Below are positions 1-11,800 of a stretch of 64,000 bases of DNA, piece after piece (positions within the stretch are counted from its first letter, which is position 1; each line of letters begins with the position of its first letter). The position numbers and the translations under genes are program-made. Below the pieces are notes generated by a model. The model was not told the origin of the DNA and did not search any database. It was given only the letters and a program-made list of their open reading frames with translations. This DNA is from Asterias rubens (lineage: Eukaryota; Echinodermata; Asteroidea; Forcipulatida; Asteriidae), in the NCBI RefSeq assembly GCF_902459465.1, contig NC_047063.1:17945685-18009684 (forward strand), in the 5' to 3' direction.

Positions 1-1312
1 TAATACGATCCGGAAATGAGGGGCACTTATGTCTGAATCTTATTGCAAAGCGAGGTGATGATGCAACGGGGCAGATGCTCGTCATGGAGGGTTTTTAAAA
101 ATTGGTAACCAGGGTAAGGATCCAGGGACGTAAAATGGAGAATATTTATCTATCCTCTTCGCAGATTTTATTGACCTTATGCATGTAATTAACCCCTATA
201 CACACTTATTTGTTTTTTAATTTCAACTTTGGTTCAACTGAACAGCTAGGGTGTATTTTAGTTGATGATTTTCCAGTTATCTGTGACAGCCATGCACTTT
301 TAGTTGCCCAATTTTATAAAGTTAGCAGAAGATACTGCTCACAGCAAATTTCTTTGCTAAGCAAAGAATTAGCAGGGCACCAGTCACAGCACCATACACC
401 TGGTGGAATTTCCGAAGAAAAAAAATCATTTAAAAAAATACTAATTTGACGGATGAAGCCCATGCCAGAACATAAGCCTAATAAATGGTTTTAAGCAATA
501 GACATAGACCAAAATCGTGTGTTGATACGGAACCGTAGCAACATAATTAGCAAAATAAGCTGGGGGACCATTACCCATTGAGTTGTGCATTCATTCTGAT
601 CTTAATCTGCAAGGTTGTGGGCCAAGCTTTGCAAAAACAGGCTACCAGCTAAAATTCTTTAAAAATATATATTGTTTGTGACTTTGGAAATCTGTTTCTT
701 GTATGTAAATAAAAAATACAAGCAGTTTTCAGTTTTGATAGAAGTTGTTCCCATTGTCACTTTTTACTAAAAATACTGGATGGATGGATTTAACTGATCC
801 AAGTTTAACCCAGGGCATTCCATTTTCTCCTATACCTTACTCCATAATGACTTTACTTCACCAGAAAGGGATGGTAGAATGAGCCAAGTATGCGTGGAAA
901 GTTTGGAAAAGGCTCAACTTATTAGCCTACTATTTAAAAAAAAAAAACCTGTACTTTTCAAGGAGGGGTTTTTGCCTTGATAAACGGTGAAGGTCATGGG
1001 CAAATATTTACCGCAAAGTTTATTTTGATCATCTTTGGTTTGTGGTTTTTCTGTAGTAAGTGTTTCTTCCTGTTTGGTTGGGCTTCTTAAAATCTGATAT
1101 CTTATTGGATCTACTGAAGAAGCATGCAATAGAAGCATGGCTCTTGCGTATCAAAACTTTTGACCAATCAGGGTGAGGATATACAGGCTCTTATGTCAGT
1201 GGATAGTGACCACAGACTGTTGAGTGCTGAAGGGCAAGATGAATAAGGCTGAAATGTCAATTGTTCACTGGACGTCATTTCAGCGAGCAACTCTTTTGAT
1301 GCAACAATAGAT
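1..1312. other. Intergenic, no gene seen
   Basis: AT-rich. About 303-415 resembles a decayed fragment of the GGGCCC-ended MITE (CCCAATTTTATAAAG, TTTGCTAAGCAAAGAATT). No coding signal. Confidence 0.5.
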
Positions 1313-1502
1313 GGGCCCAATTTCATAAAGCTGTGAAGCAGAAAATACTGCTTGACAAGTTCTTTGCTTAGCAAAAATTGAGTGGGACACCAGACACAAC
1401 AATGTAAACTTAATGTATTTTTAGCTGGTAACCTGTTTCTGTTAAGCATATTTTTTTGTGCTTAGCAAGTTTTTGTGCTACGAGCTTTATGAAACTGGGC
1501 CC
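1313..1502. mobile_element. GGGCCC-ended foldback MITE, full copy
   Basis: Starts GGGCCCAATTTCATAAAGCT and ends AGCTTTATGAAACTGGGCCC, so the ends are inverted repeats. 190 bp, non-coding. Relatives lie at 29159-29404, 52639-52763 and, as fragments, 16405-16558, 23810-23963, 55161-55310 and 56262-56376. Confidence 0.75.
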
Positions 1503-3296
1503 ATGCATGCAGACAGACCATTGCTATCATTGATATGACAAATCATTTGCTTGCTGAAATGGCACCCATATTCATATTTCACATTCAAACAAAAGATATA
1601 TCTCCAGGTACCCATCTTGCACCTTCGGGCACTCTTTTTGCTATGCCAAGTTGCAGTGATCAATTAAATAAACATGTAGGGAACACCTTTTTGCCTGAGG
1701 AAGCAAACTGCATCAACATGTATCTCTGCCAGAACTTGCCAATCACTCAAAACTCAAGTTTACCAAGCCCAAATTTCTCCAGCACTCTTCATTTAAGTTA
1801 AGTTGTTTTTACAAAAGTCTCAATGTACAGGTTACTGTGCCAAAAGTGTCAGAGTCTGATAACTTCAACTTTGAGGATAAATAAACCAGAATATGCAAAC
1901 TCATCTGATGTATACTGCTGCATATAGTGTAACACTAGATAACCTATACTTTTTCTAAAATAACCCAGATGTCAGACAAACTTTCCACCTAATTTCCCCA
2001 AACTGAATCGGTATTTAACATCTCTTGAATCGGTATTATTTCGAGCAAAATGATTTCAAGTGAAATTTTCTATCTTTTTATACCATGTTGGTTGTGTTCA
2101 AATTTGTGGCATTCATATTGCTCTTTACCAATGTTGAGGACAACCTTTGAAAACAGTTATGGTAGATGAATCCACATACAAATTAGAGACCCAGTATGAT
2201 GCAATTTAGTGTAATATGCCACCAGTAGATGCAGCACCAAACGCATTAAGTGACTACGCAGTGCCCAGCTTGATCTCTCTTACCAATACCAGTAAAATAA
2301 TTCTGGAAGGCCTATAGCAGTGGATTTGTACGCATGAATAAAAGCCAGGGTGCCAATGTTTTCAGCAGAAGGTAATTTACACCATTTGGGTGACGTCTTT
2401 GTGTACTTGCTAGAATACATTGAAGTCAAATTTTCAGGTCAAGATAGGTTCTTGAACTATGTATAGTTAAATGCATACAGTATCTAAATTGAAAATTGCA
2501 ATTGAAAATTGTAATAAAAAATAGAAAATTCCTGTGTTTATTTTGTTTTTGTGTAAATATTATGCATCCACCGTTCACATACCACAGTCTCAAATCATAA
2601 AGAAAAAAAGCCTTGACATTGTTTCTCATGGATTTTTTTCATAGATAGAAGCAAAAAAATCATTTGTGGAATGTGAATGTCACAATGAAACAGGCAAGAA
2701 AATAATAATCTTGCTGAGTGATGTCACCTTTAGGCCACATAAAAAAAAAATGTTGATCGTCCTTTTTTTTGCGGATGGGGAGGGAGGGAGTTTTTTTTAA
2801 ATAGTTTTGTTGACATGCCAAATATGAAATAAAGAATAAAGAAATCATCACAATCACTATAAAACAGAGGGTTTGTGTGTTTTTGATGTTTTCAATATAT
2901 AGTTTTGTCAAACAAAATTTAATTTTCTGTAAACTTTTTCAAACAACTAAGCACAGTGTTGCCCATGTAACTATTTGAAGAATTGTTCTTGCTTTGCCAT
3001 CATGAATAAAAACCTTCTTCAAACATCTTTTCAAATCTGTGCATTTTGAAAAAAATATCATTGAAAAGGTTGTTTTTTATGATTAAAAAAGAAAAACAGA
3101 AAAATAGGGTCGGGGGTTTTTGAACGGTCGGGCAGGGACAGTCAACAATTTTTTTTTTTATATGGCCTTACATTGGGTCAGGACTTGAGCTATTGAGGAT
3201 AGTTTAGGACTACCTGTTGTTCGTTTTAGACTGCAAGATCCCAGATCCGGATGGTTATAACTGGTTTCTTGAGACAGAGGAGAGGGGTGTTTGTAA
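1503..3296. other. Intergenic, no gene seen
   Basis: AT-rich, with poly(T)/poly(A) runs. Part of 2697-3290 (TCTTGCTGAGT.ATGTC, TCAGGACTT, CTGGTTTCTTGAG) recurs at 3825-4030, indicating a diverged duplication. Confidence 0.5.
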
Positions 3297-3692
3297 TAAT
3301 AATAACCGTATTTATAACGCGCCTTTTGCCAAAGGATACAAAGCGCCAGGTATTATTACTGCAAGGAGTGGGCGAATTTTGAGATATAAGACCTAATCCT
3401 AAAGCACCATGTAATGGTTTACAAGGTGCTATGGCGCAATATGCTGCCAATCCAGCCAGGAACACCGGGGCGAACCCCTTCTCTTTTCGATAAGTGCACT
3501 GGGTTCTTTTACATGCATTTACACAACACATGGGACCAACGACTTTACGTCCCAACCGAAGGACGAAGCAATGGTTATGTGTCTTGCTTAAGGACACAAG
3601 TGTCACGGCTGGGGATTCGAACCCACACTCTGCTGATCAGAAACACCAGAGTTTGAATTCGGTGCTCTTAACCGCTCGGCCACGACACTCCC
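3297..3692 (-). mobile_element. tRNA-derived SINE
   Basis: On the minus strand it begins GGGAGTGTCGTGGCCGAGCG, with an A box (TGGCCGAGCGGTTAAG) and a B box (GGGTTCGAATCC) of a Leu/Ser-type tRNA, then a tRNA-unrelated body (CCTTAAGCAAGACAC, GGGACGTAAAGTCG) and an AATA-rich end. The 126-codon ORF on this strand is incidental. Confidence 0.8.
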
Positions 3693-4639
3693 AGAGGGTA
3701 GGGTGTAGATTAAGGGGAAGGTGTAGACATTGAGAATGGCTTAATGTCATAAGATTTAATGTACAAATTTTAATGGTTTGGCTATGTTCATTTGGATGTG
3801 AATCGCATATCGTAACAGGCAACTGAATAATCTTGCTGAGTAATGTCCCCTTTTCATTGGATCAGGACTTTTTGGCTTGGGGTGAATTTACCAGCTATTA
3901 GGAATGATTTAGGCTCTACCTCTTGTTTGTTTTAGACTCTCTAGCCTGCTCTCATTGAAGCAAGATTCCAGGACCACTTTTATCCCCAGGTGTGCAAAGT
4001 TTGATGGTTTAACTGGTTTCTTGAGGGGGGGGGGGTTGACTGTTCATTGGCTGGACGGCGAATGGTTGTTGATGGAGTGGGTAGATGAGATGCTTTGGAC
4101 CAGCATTGACAATGGTTTCATGTTGAGGCAGCTGTGTTGAGGTGTTGTTTGCTTTAGGCTCATGGTATGCTGTCATAAGAGTGTGATCTGTTGCTCATTC
4201 TCCAAGGTGTACAGTACAAAATACAAAATGTGAGGGTTTGGCTGTTTTCATGTGGGAGCTAAAGGGCTGCTGGTGGGGGTGGGGGGGGTAGACAAGGGCA
4301 TTTTCTTTAGGCGATTGGAAGCCAATTTGACAACTGCTATTTCCTGTCAAGGTGTATCGGAACCAGTTTGCCAACTGACATTTCCTGTCATGGTGTATGG
4401 GGACCCTACATGTATATATGGTTCAACTTTTTAAGGCAGCTATTTGCTCAACTTTCCTTTTGCAAATTTGTGTTCTTTTTAAAAGGACAAAAGACTGAAT
4501 TTTGGTTTGGATTCTCTTGTTCTACTTGATTGACTACTAATTGTTTGTCATTACTGAGGTTTAAAATACCAACTGAGAAAAATCATCTGCGGTTGGGGTG
4601 TCACTTCCTATGGCAATCTCCTTTTATTTGGTGCAACTT
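3693..4639. other. Intergenic, no gene seen
   Basis: Diverged duplicate of about 2.7-3.3 kb at 3825-4030, then G-runs and GT-rich DNA. Nothing coding. Confidence 0.5.
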
Positions 4640-5105
4640 CATATGAATTGGACAGAGTTCAATGATTACAAAATAGTACAGGTCGTGTAATATGTTCCAC
4701 ACCCTTGAGAGAACATATTACCCAATCACTTAGGGAACTTCATTGGCTACCAATTAGAGAAAGATTGCTCTTCTCGTTTTTAAATGCTTTAACAAAACTA
4801 CACCTCATTATATTACCACTTTACTGTCACATTACACTCCTCCACAATTTCTTCGGTCCACACCAGACATCACTCGCTTGAATATTCCCCGAGCAAACAA
4901 AGTTCTAGGTCGGAAGGTTTTCAGTGTGGCTGGCCCTATGATTTGGAACAATCTCCCAATTAGGCTAATCTGCCATTAGGGAATTTAATACTCTATCTGC
5001 TTTTTGTAAAGTCCAATTAAGACTCACTTTTTCCAAGTTAATTTCTTTCTAGTGCGCTTTGATCTTGATGGAATAGCGCCTTATAAGCTTTAATTGTTAT
5101 GTTAT
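4640..5105 (+). pseudogene. Decayed non-LTR retrotransposon 3' end (CR1/L2-like)
   Basis: Across frameshifts and stops it reads LREHITQSLRELHWLPI, then SHYTPPQFLRSTPD, then GRKVFSVAGPMIWNNLP, the C-terminal region of CR1/L2-type reverse transcriptases. It ends in GCGCTTTGATC and GGAATAGCGCCTTATAAGC, a usual tail of such elements. Inactive. Confidence 0.8.
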
Positions 5106-5176
5106 GCTATGTTCCTACTGGTCCCCTGGTATCTAAACCCCTGAGTCCTCATGAAAGTGGTGACAAAATAACATTA

Positions 5177-5542
5177 TTAAAGCCATTATACACTTTCGGG
5201 ACAGAAAAAAAAAAGTTCACAGATTTACAAATAACTTACTGGGTTTACAGAAGGTAATGGTGAAAGACTTCTCTTGAAATATTATTCCATGAAATGCTTT
5301 ACTTTTTGAGAAAAAATTAAAACAGTTTTCAATTCTCGATATCGAGAATTACGGATTTATTTTAAACACATGTCATGACACGGGCGAAACAGGCGGAAAC
5401 AGGGGTGGGTTTTCCCGTTATCTTCTCCCGACTCCATGACCAATTGAAACTAAATTTTCACAGGTTTTTTATTTTATATATAAGTTGTGATCCGAAGTGT
5501 GGGCCTTTGGACAATACTGTTTACCGAAAGTGTCCAATGGCT
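5177..5542 (+). mobile_element. TTAA-flanked MITE, family B
   Basis: Begins TTAAAGCCATTATACACTTT and ends AAAGTGTCCAATGGC, imperfect inverted repeats. Contains TCTCGATATCGAGA in the middle. The inverted relative at 44077-44453 shares most of its interior. Confidence 0.65.
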
Positions 5543-8500
5543 CGAAAGTCTTTTTGTCTTTTGAAACTGGTGTAAAGTGTAATTTTGCTTGATGTGCTCA
5601 TTCAGAGTGAAGTTTTAAACATGACATAAATTTTAACGAAAAAATCACTCAAAAGTTTCAGACACAGTGGCATTTTACAACATATCAAGATGAGGATGTG
5701 TTTTTCCATTGTATAAAGGACTCTATCTGTTCGAAAATGAGGTCATTGCGAAACTAAATCTTGATCTTGGAGTTCCTCTTTAAGTTTCAAAGCTTGCTAA
5801 GCACTTGAAGCAGTTGGGGAACTGTTGGGGGGGGGGGATAAAGGTTACTAACACCATAATTGATATCGAAGTTGGCTACGCACTCTTATAATTTGAAGGG
5901 GAAGTACGTCATTCCACGCTCCAAGTAAGACCCTGGATCCAGTCACCCCCTTCCTGAAAACTTTCTTCAGAGACATAACTTTCAGGTGCCAGGTTTCTGG
6001 AATTTCACAGTGCTTTAGTGGAAACAGCAAATATCAATTAGGGTTTGACCAGTTGAACTTCGTGTTGATGTGAGTATAGTACACACTTCAGATTTGTTGT
6101 GGGGGATGGGGAGCGGGGATAGCAGGACTTACTTCTGCTTAGCTGCAAAGGAGAACTAAAGCTAAGCCTGGTAAGCCATGCACAGTGACAAACAATATGA
6201 ACATTGTTGTACGTATAATGCTCAAGCTTAGCAAGATTTTTTGGCTTTGTAATTTTAATAAAACTGGTAGGCACAACAACTTTGCGAAGCGCAGAATCAT
6301 ATTGCAGATTGGGCTCTGCTTACTGTGAGAAAAACAAACGTTTATAAATGAAAAAGTCAGCTGTGGAACCTTTCCTAACATGGAGTACAGGTATTAACAG
6401 TGACCTCTACTCAACCTTTCATAGGACGACTGCCATAAATGACCCGTTTACTGCAGTGAGTGCCAACTAAAGGTTACTTGTCAAAAATGCACTTCTGTTT
6501 TGTCAAAACATTTCAATATTTCATTAGTTCCGTTTACCCCGTTTGAGGTGAAAAACTCATCAGTCTTTATTAAAGTTGTCATTTACGAGATGGTGTGTCA
6601 GCAAATATTATCGGGTTCACTGTTTGCACTCTAAGGTTTGCCTATGTTGCACTCTTTACCCAAAAGTAAACAGTTTACCACCAAAATCGTAGCCTTCCAC
6701 AGCATCAATTTGAAGCAATTTCTCTACCTAAGGCAAAGTCAAGATGCCAGCTGTAGAGGTCAGTCTAGAGCCCTGGATCCTGTAGAGTAGACACTCTCCA
6801 GTAATAAAGCCTCTATTCTGATTACTTACCCCCTCCCTTGTGTCACCCCTCTGACAGTGTTGTTTTGTTGTATTAGACACAGAGTTAAAGGCAGGTGATG
6901 GATTCAAACGGAAGTCAAGTAATGTAGAGTTTGACATTGATTGTATCAAGACAGTATATGAATATCTTTGCATACCTGTCTGCAGTCACTTGTACAGATG
7001 AAACACTCATACAATCCTGCTCCTGAAGAGGCCCCAGCGCCCCCCCCCCCCCCCAACGCCAAATTAAACCCACCATTTATTGAAGGAAAACATCTTTGAA
7101 AGTAATGGGCCAGTGAAATTATGACTGAAAACCAGAGCAATCAAGGTTGAAGATGTGAAAGAGTTCCGGCCGGCAGGAAACATTTATGTGCCTTCAACTT
7201 GTTTGCTCCCAGCATGGATCATTCTGCCTGCGGCAAATTGACGTTCTGCTTCAAACATTGCAGACCTGGACCTACCCAGAGGCATGTTGCTTCGGTTGCC
7301 CTTGATCATACACCTCAGTGCCCCATCAAAACATTCCTCAGACTTTCAATGGCCTTTCCAACAGAAATGCTCTTTGCTGAATGAAAATGGCCTTGCCCCT
7401 TCAAGATGAAGTACCCTGCATTACAGGAAGATAAACAAACGCTAAACCTTCCCTTTAAAGTTGTATTGTGAGATTTGTCAGATGAGAGCTGAGTGGGACA
7501 GACCAGTATTAAGTACATTCCTGCGGTTAGTGTCTTGGTGGGATTGGAGTCCGATGTCTTGTGGTGAAGCAGATACATTGGTATTTTTTGCTTTTCAAAA
7601 AATGTCCGCGGGGTTTGATGTCTCTATAAGTGTCAGGATTGGTAGAGCTGGCAAGAATAGTCACAGGCAGATTGCATGTTTTGTGTGATCATGCAACCAT
7701 ATTGACCCCTTGCACGCGCGTCACACGCGGCGACTGATGCCACGCTCACCATGTAGGTTTACGTGTATTAACGCCGCGTGGCCTAAAATGCGCACTTCAC
7801 TGCATAACGCACAGCATACTCTATGCTCAGAGTTATATATGAAAACGCACAGTGAAATTGCACACCAGTATAGCGCATTCAAGATTTTTCTGATGATGAC
7901 GTCAGATGAAATAGGTCAATACTATGAAATAACAAACCTGTGAACATTTGGGCTTAATTTGCTGTGTGAGTCTGGAGAAAGTAGTGAAACACCATGCACA
8001 ATTTTTTTGCTGCATCATATATGTTTTTATTTTGACATTTTACAAAAAAAACACTGAAATCAGCTGTTGTGTTTTGTAGATTTTCAGATACAGTTTTCTT
8101 GAACATAAATTCATTTCAGAGGGGCTGTTTTCACAGGAAAACTAGCACAACTCTGTTTTTGATGAAAAGTTTAACAGTAATGTTTGTAATTAACTGTCAT
8201 TATTCCCATTGAAATACTAATAACCTCAACCCTAGAGTGCTTTCTTCACCACCCCCCCCCTTTATCCTTCAGTATTAGGGATAGATTATAACTTCCTGCT
8301 CCATCACGCTCATGGGAAACCAAAGTTATTTCAAGTCGTGTATGTGATCCGAGCCATTGACGTCAAGATGGTAAACTACCCATGGTGTTCTAGATACTGA
8401 TTGGTAAATTCCCTGAAGGCTCCAGGTTGCTTTAAACCCCCCCCTCCCCCCTCCCCGGCAGAGGAATATTCCCCCTCAAATGCATCATCCATCACCTGTT

Positions 8501-8582
8501 TCATTCAGAAGCCTCGACGAGATCATACAACATACTTTGCTCCTTGAGTCTCGTTCCAAGAATTCAGGTGTATTGTAAGAAT
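5543..8582. other. Upstream region of the CUB-EGF gene, no gene seen
   Basis: Holds a fragment of the GGGCCC MITE (about 6119-6276), a CpG-rich patch (about 7700-7800), a fragment of a TTAA MITE (about 7915-8060) and C-runs near 8250 and 8440. No TATA box was obvious near 8583, so the promoter is not located. Confidence 0.5.
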
Positions 8583-8854
8583 ATGGCAGGGATAACTCTT
8601 CACAGGTTCTCATTGATCGTGTATGTTCTCTCTTTCAGAGCCATCAGCGTGGTGTGTACGCGGCGGACCGTCGATGCCGCATCACTCCGTTGCGGGAGTC
8701 ACATGTTTGCGGGGGCTGGGATAATCACCTCCCCTAACTATCCTGGACAGTATCCTACCGATGCTATGTGTGCCTGGCTGATATCCTCGGAGGAAGGAAA
8801 TCATGTTTCGTTGACGTTCAGTTCCTTCGAGGTGGAAGAGTCGTCAGGCTGCTA
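8583..8854 (+). CDS. Exon 1: signal peptide and first half of CUB1
   Basis: Starts at ATG 8583. The hydrophobic core [10 protein letters not shown] followed by small residues to about Cys25 reads as a signal peptide. CUB1 begins at Cys37 (CGSHMF) with the hallmark SPNYPGQYP and CAW. Ends in TA, donor GTAAGT at 8855, phase 2. A longer in-frame start exists at 8544 but adds a hydrophilic N-terminus. Alternative: a good acceptor (CTCTCTTTCAG) ends at 8638, so the exon could be internal and start at 8639, with the true first exon upstream. Confidence 0.75.
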
Positions 8855-11800
8855 GTAAGTGTAACAATTATAAATCTTCTACTCTTCTATAAAAGTATGT
8901 GGAGTATGCGTACCACCCCAAAACAAAAGGGCATATTTAAAAGTGCTCTTTTCTTGTGCAATTGCTTTGTACACACATATCAAAGTATATGCATAGAGGC
9001 ATTTTCAGTTTGTAGTGTGACAATTTATAAGTTTAAGTTGCAGCACACAGCGTTAAGTCAGCTATCGTAGCGAGCAAGTTTATTTTTTCGCGCAAACTAA
9101 TTTTTGTTATGCACAACTTAAGGTTTTGCCAAAGTACTACGCAGGCAGCTTGCAGGAGTTTATGGCGTATACCAAGTACTATATTTTATTAATAGTAAAT
9201 GGCATAACAAGAGCACTGATAATGGAAACAGAAACCACAGTTTTAATTGGCCAGAAGTGTCCCACCGAGAAACAATTGTCCCATTTTATTTCATCTCATT
9301 ATAATTTCAAAATGATTAATCCCACTAAGTTTTTAACAACAAAGACTTAAATAGATGTAAACATTTAACTCGGGGGATAAAGAATAACTTTTCGGGTTGG
9401 TTTAAAAAATGGACAGGCATTCTTTTACTCAATGCTTTTCCTGAGTCATGAAACAAAAAAACATCCAGGCAAGCTTGAACAAGGGAATGTAAGCACCAAA
9501 CTGGCCACAACCAATCTCTCTCATACAAACATTGGTTTAACGTAAATAGACGACAATATTTATTCTAGTCATTGTGAAATCAGCGGTAAGCTTTGTAGGA
9601 TTCGAACCCACAACCTTGTGACTGCAATTTAGTCCTGCACTTGGTTGAGAAGTAGCAATGGCTTAAGTCATACCTCCACTAATCCAATCATCATTCTCTG
9701 TCTTTCTTTTTCAAGTTACGATTACGTTCAGGTATTTGATGGAGCTGATGATACGGCCACTCTGATTGGACGATTCTGCGGTGATGAAACTCCACGCACC
9801 ATTACATCCACAGGTTCCAAACTCCTCATTAAGTTCATCAGTGATTCTTCCATTGCTAGACTGGGATTCCACGCAAACTTCAGCACAGGTGAAAGTCTTT
9901 TAATGATCAACCACTTTTAGCTATTATTATTATTATTATTCTTTTTTTCCCTTTTTTTTTTTGCACACATTTATTTTATTGCTGCCCTACATGTACACTT
10001 ATACATTTTACAAAGTTTGTTAATTATATTCAAATTATGAGTAGTTTACAGTATTTACATAGTAACTTATGATCTGAAAACAAATGAAAGTTCACAATGA
10101 TTAAGATAGTTATATATACATTATTAGGAAGCTTTAAGTAGGATACCAATTAGGTTAAGGTGAAGCAGAGGCTTTTGTGCCTTAACCTTTTGACAGACAA
10201 ACAACAGAAAATACTATACAGAAGACAGAAGACAGAAAACACACGACAGTAGACTAGACAAACAGAATACACGACAGAGGCTAGAACATGATGGTGAGTT
10301 TGTTAACAATATAGTTCAAACCTACGAATAAGCATCATTAAAGGTATTCCTAGCCAATTTTAGCAGAAATCCATTTATTTCAACACCTGGCTCATTCCAT
10401 TTGAAAAAATTAATGCTCAGTTGATTCAGCATTCACAGTCAAACAAAGTAATTCAGTTTCACCAGTTTAGCATTCACTGTAACAATAAGATCATTCAATT
10501 TCATTAGGCAGCGAGACTCATTCAATTTCATAAAAGCCAGAGCCGGTCAACCATTCAATTTCATCTAGTAGAAATTCAAATTAAGAAAGGTCGAAGTGCA
10601 GTCTTTACTGCTTATAAATAAAATAGAATGACTGTAACTAATCTGAATGAGATAAACTAATTAACAATTAACTTACACACAATTTGAAATTAGTATCCGG
10701 CAGATCACACAAATTCTTTTGAAAACAATGAAAGTGCCAAGTTTCATGAATATCATCGACACAAATTTACCTCCAAGATCTGCCTTCTCTGATAATTAAG
10801 ACACCGGCATCCAACCAAACCTGTCATGTAATCAATCGTTCATTTTGGCACATCATGATTTGCAATCACGCACATTGGTGGTGAAAAAAAAATCTTCCGA
10901 AAAGGCTTACAAAATTAATACAAGTTAATTCATTTCTTGAATTTGAGCTACATGCAATTTATAATTAATAGTGGGCAGATTATTTAAGTTCGTTTGAAAA
11001 CAATGAAATTGCCAAGTTTCATTAACACCATTGAAAAAAAAAAAATTACCTCCAAGATCTGCCTTCTCGAAATAAATAAGACACCGCCCTCGAACAAGCC
11101 TATCTGACCAAACCTGTCATGTAATCAATTGTTCATTTTGGCACATCATGATTTGCAATCACGCACATTGGTGGTGAAAAAAAAACTTCCGAAAAGGCTT
11201 ACAAAATTAATACAAGTTAATTCATTTCTGGAAGGTTAGAATTTGAGGTACGCAATTTACAGCCGCAGTTGGCTTGTGGCCAATGGTAGAGTGGATATTT
11301 CCCATATGTATCTTAACCATACAAGGACAGATGACAATAGCTGGAGGAAAGCTGGCACAACAATCGCTGTTGGTTACTGAGGAAAGTAATTTGTTTGAGT
11401 AATTTTATGAGTTGTTTTGCAGATGTAGTAGGCTGAGAAATTGTACAAAGAATTTGTGTCAAAAATTTTAAGATCTGGACACATGTCAAAAAACATTTAG
11501 AGGTTCACATCAAGTTTATCTTGAGAGTATGTTGGTTGTCAGTATTAAGATACAAATATTGGATGACATTTGAGTACAATTCAGCAGAATCTGACGTTAA
11601 ATATTGACCATTTCATTTCACTTGGTTAAGTGATTATGATCTGATATATTGAATGAATAAATGGCATCCTGTTTTTGGTTTATAAACCTCAGAAAATGAT
11701 CCGTGTCATTTTATAATGTTTAAATAATTTCATGATTCATTTCAACAATAAATTACACAAAATTGCAATATTTTTCAACAGTATGGTATTAAATTAATAA

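Noticed and set aside
3226..3606. 126-codon ORF on the minus strand
   Set aside because: It lies inside a tRNA-derived SINE.
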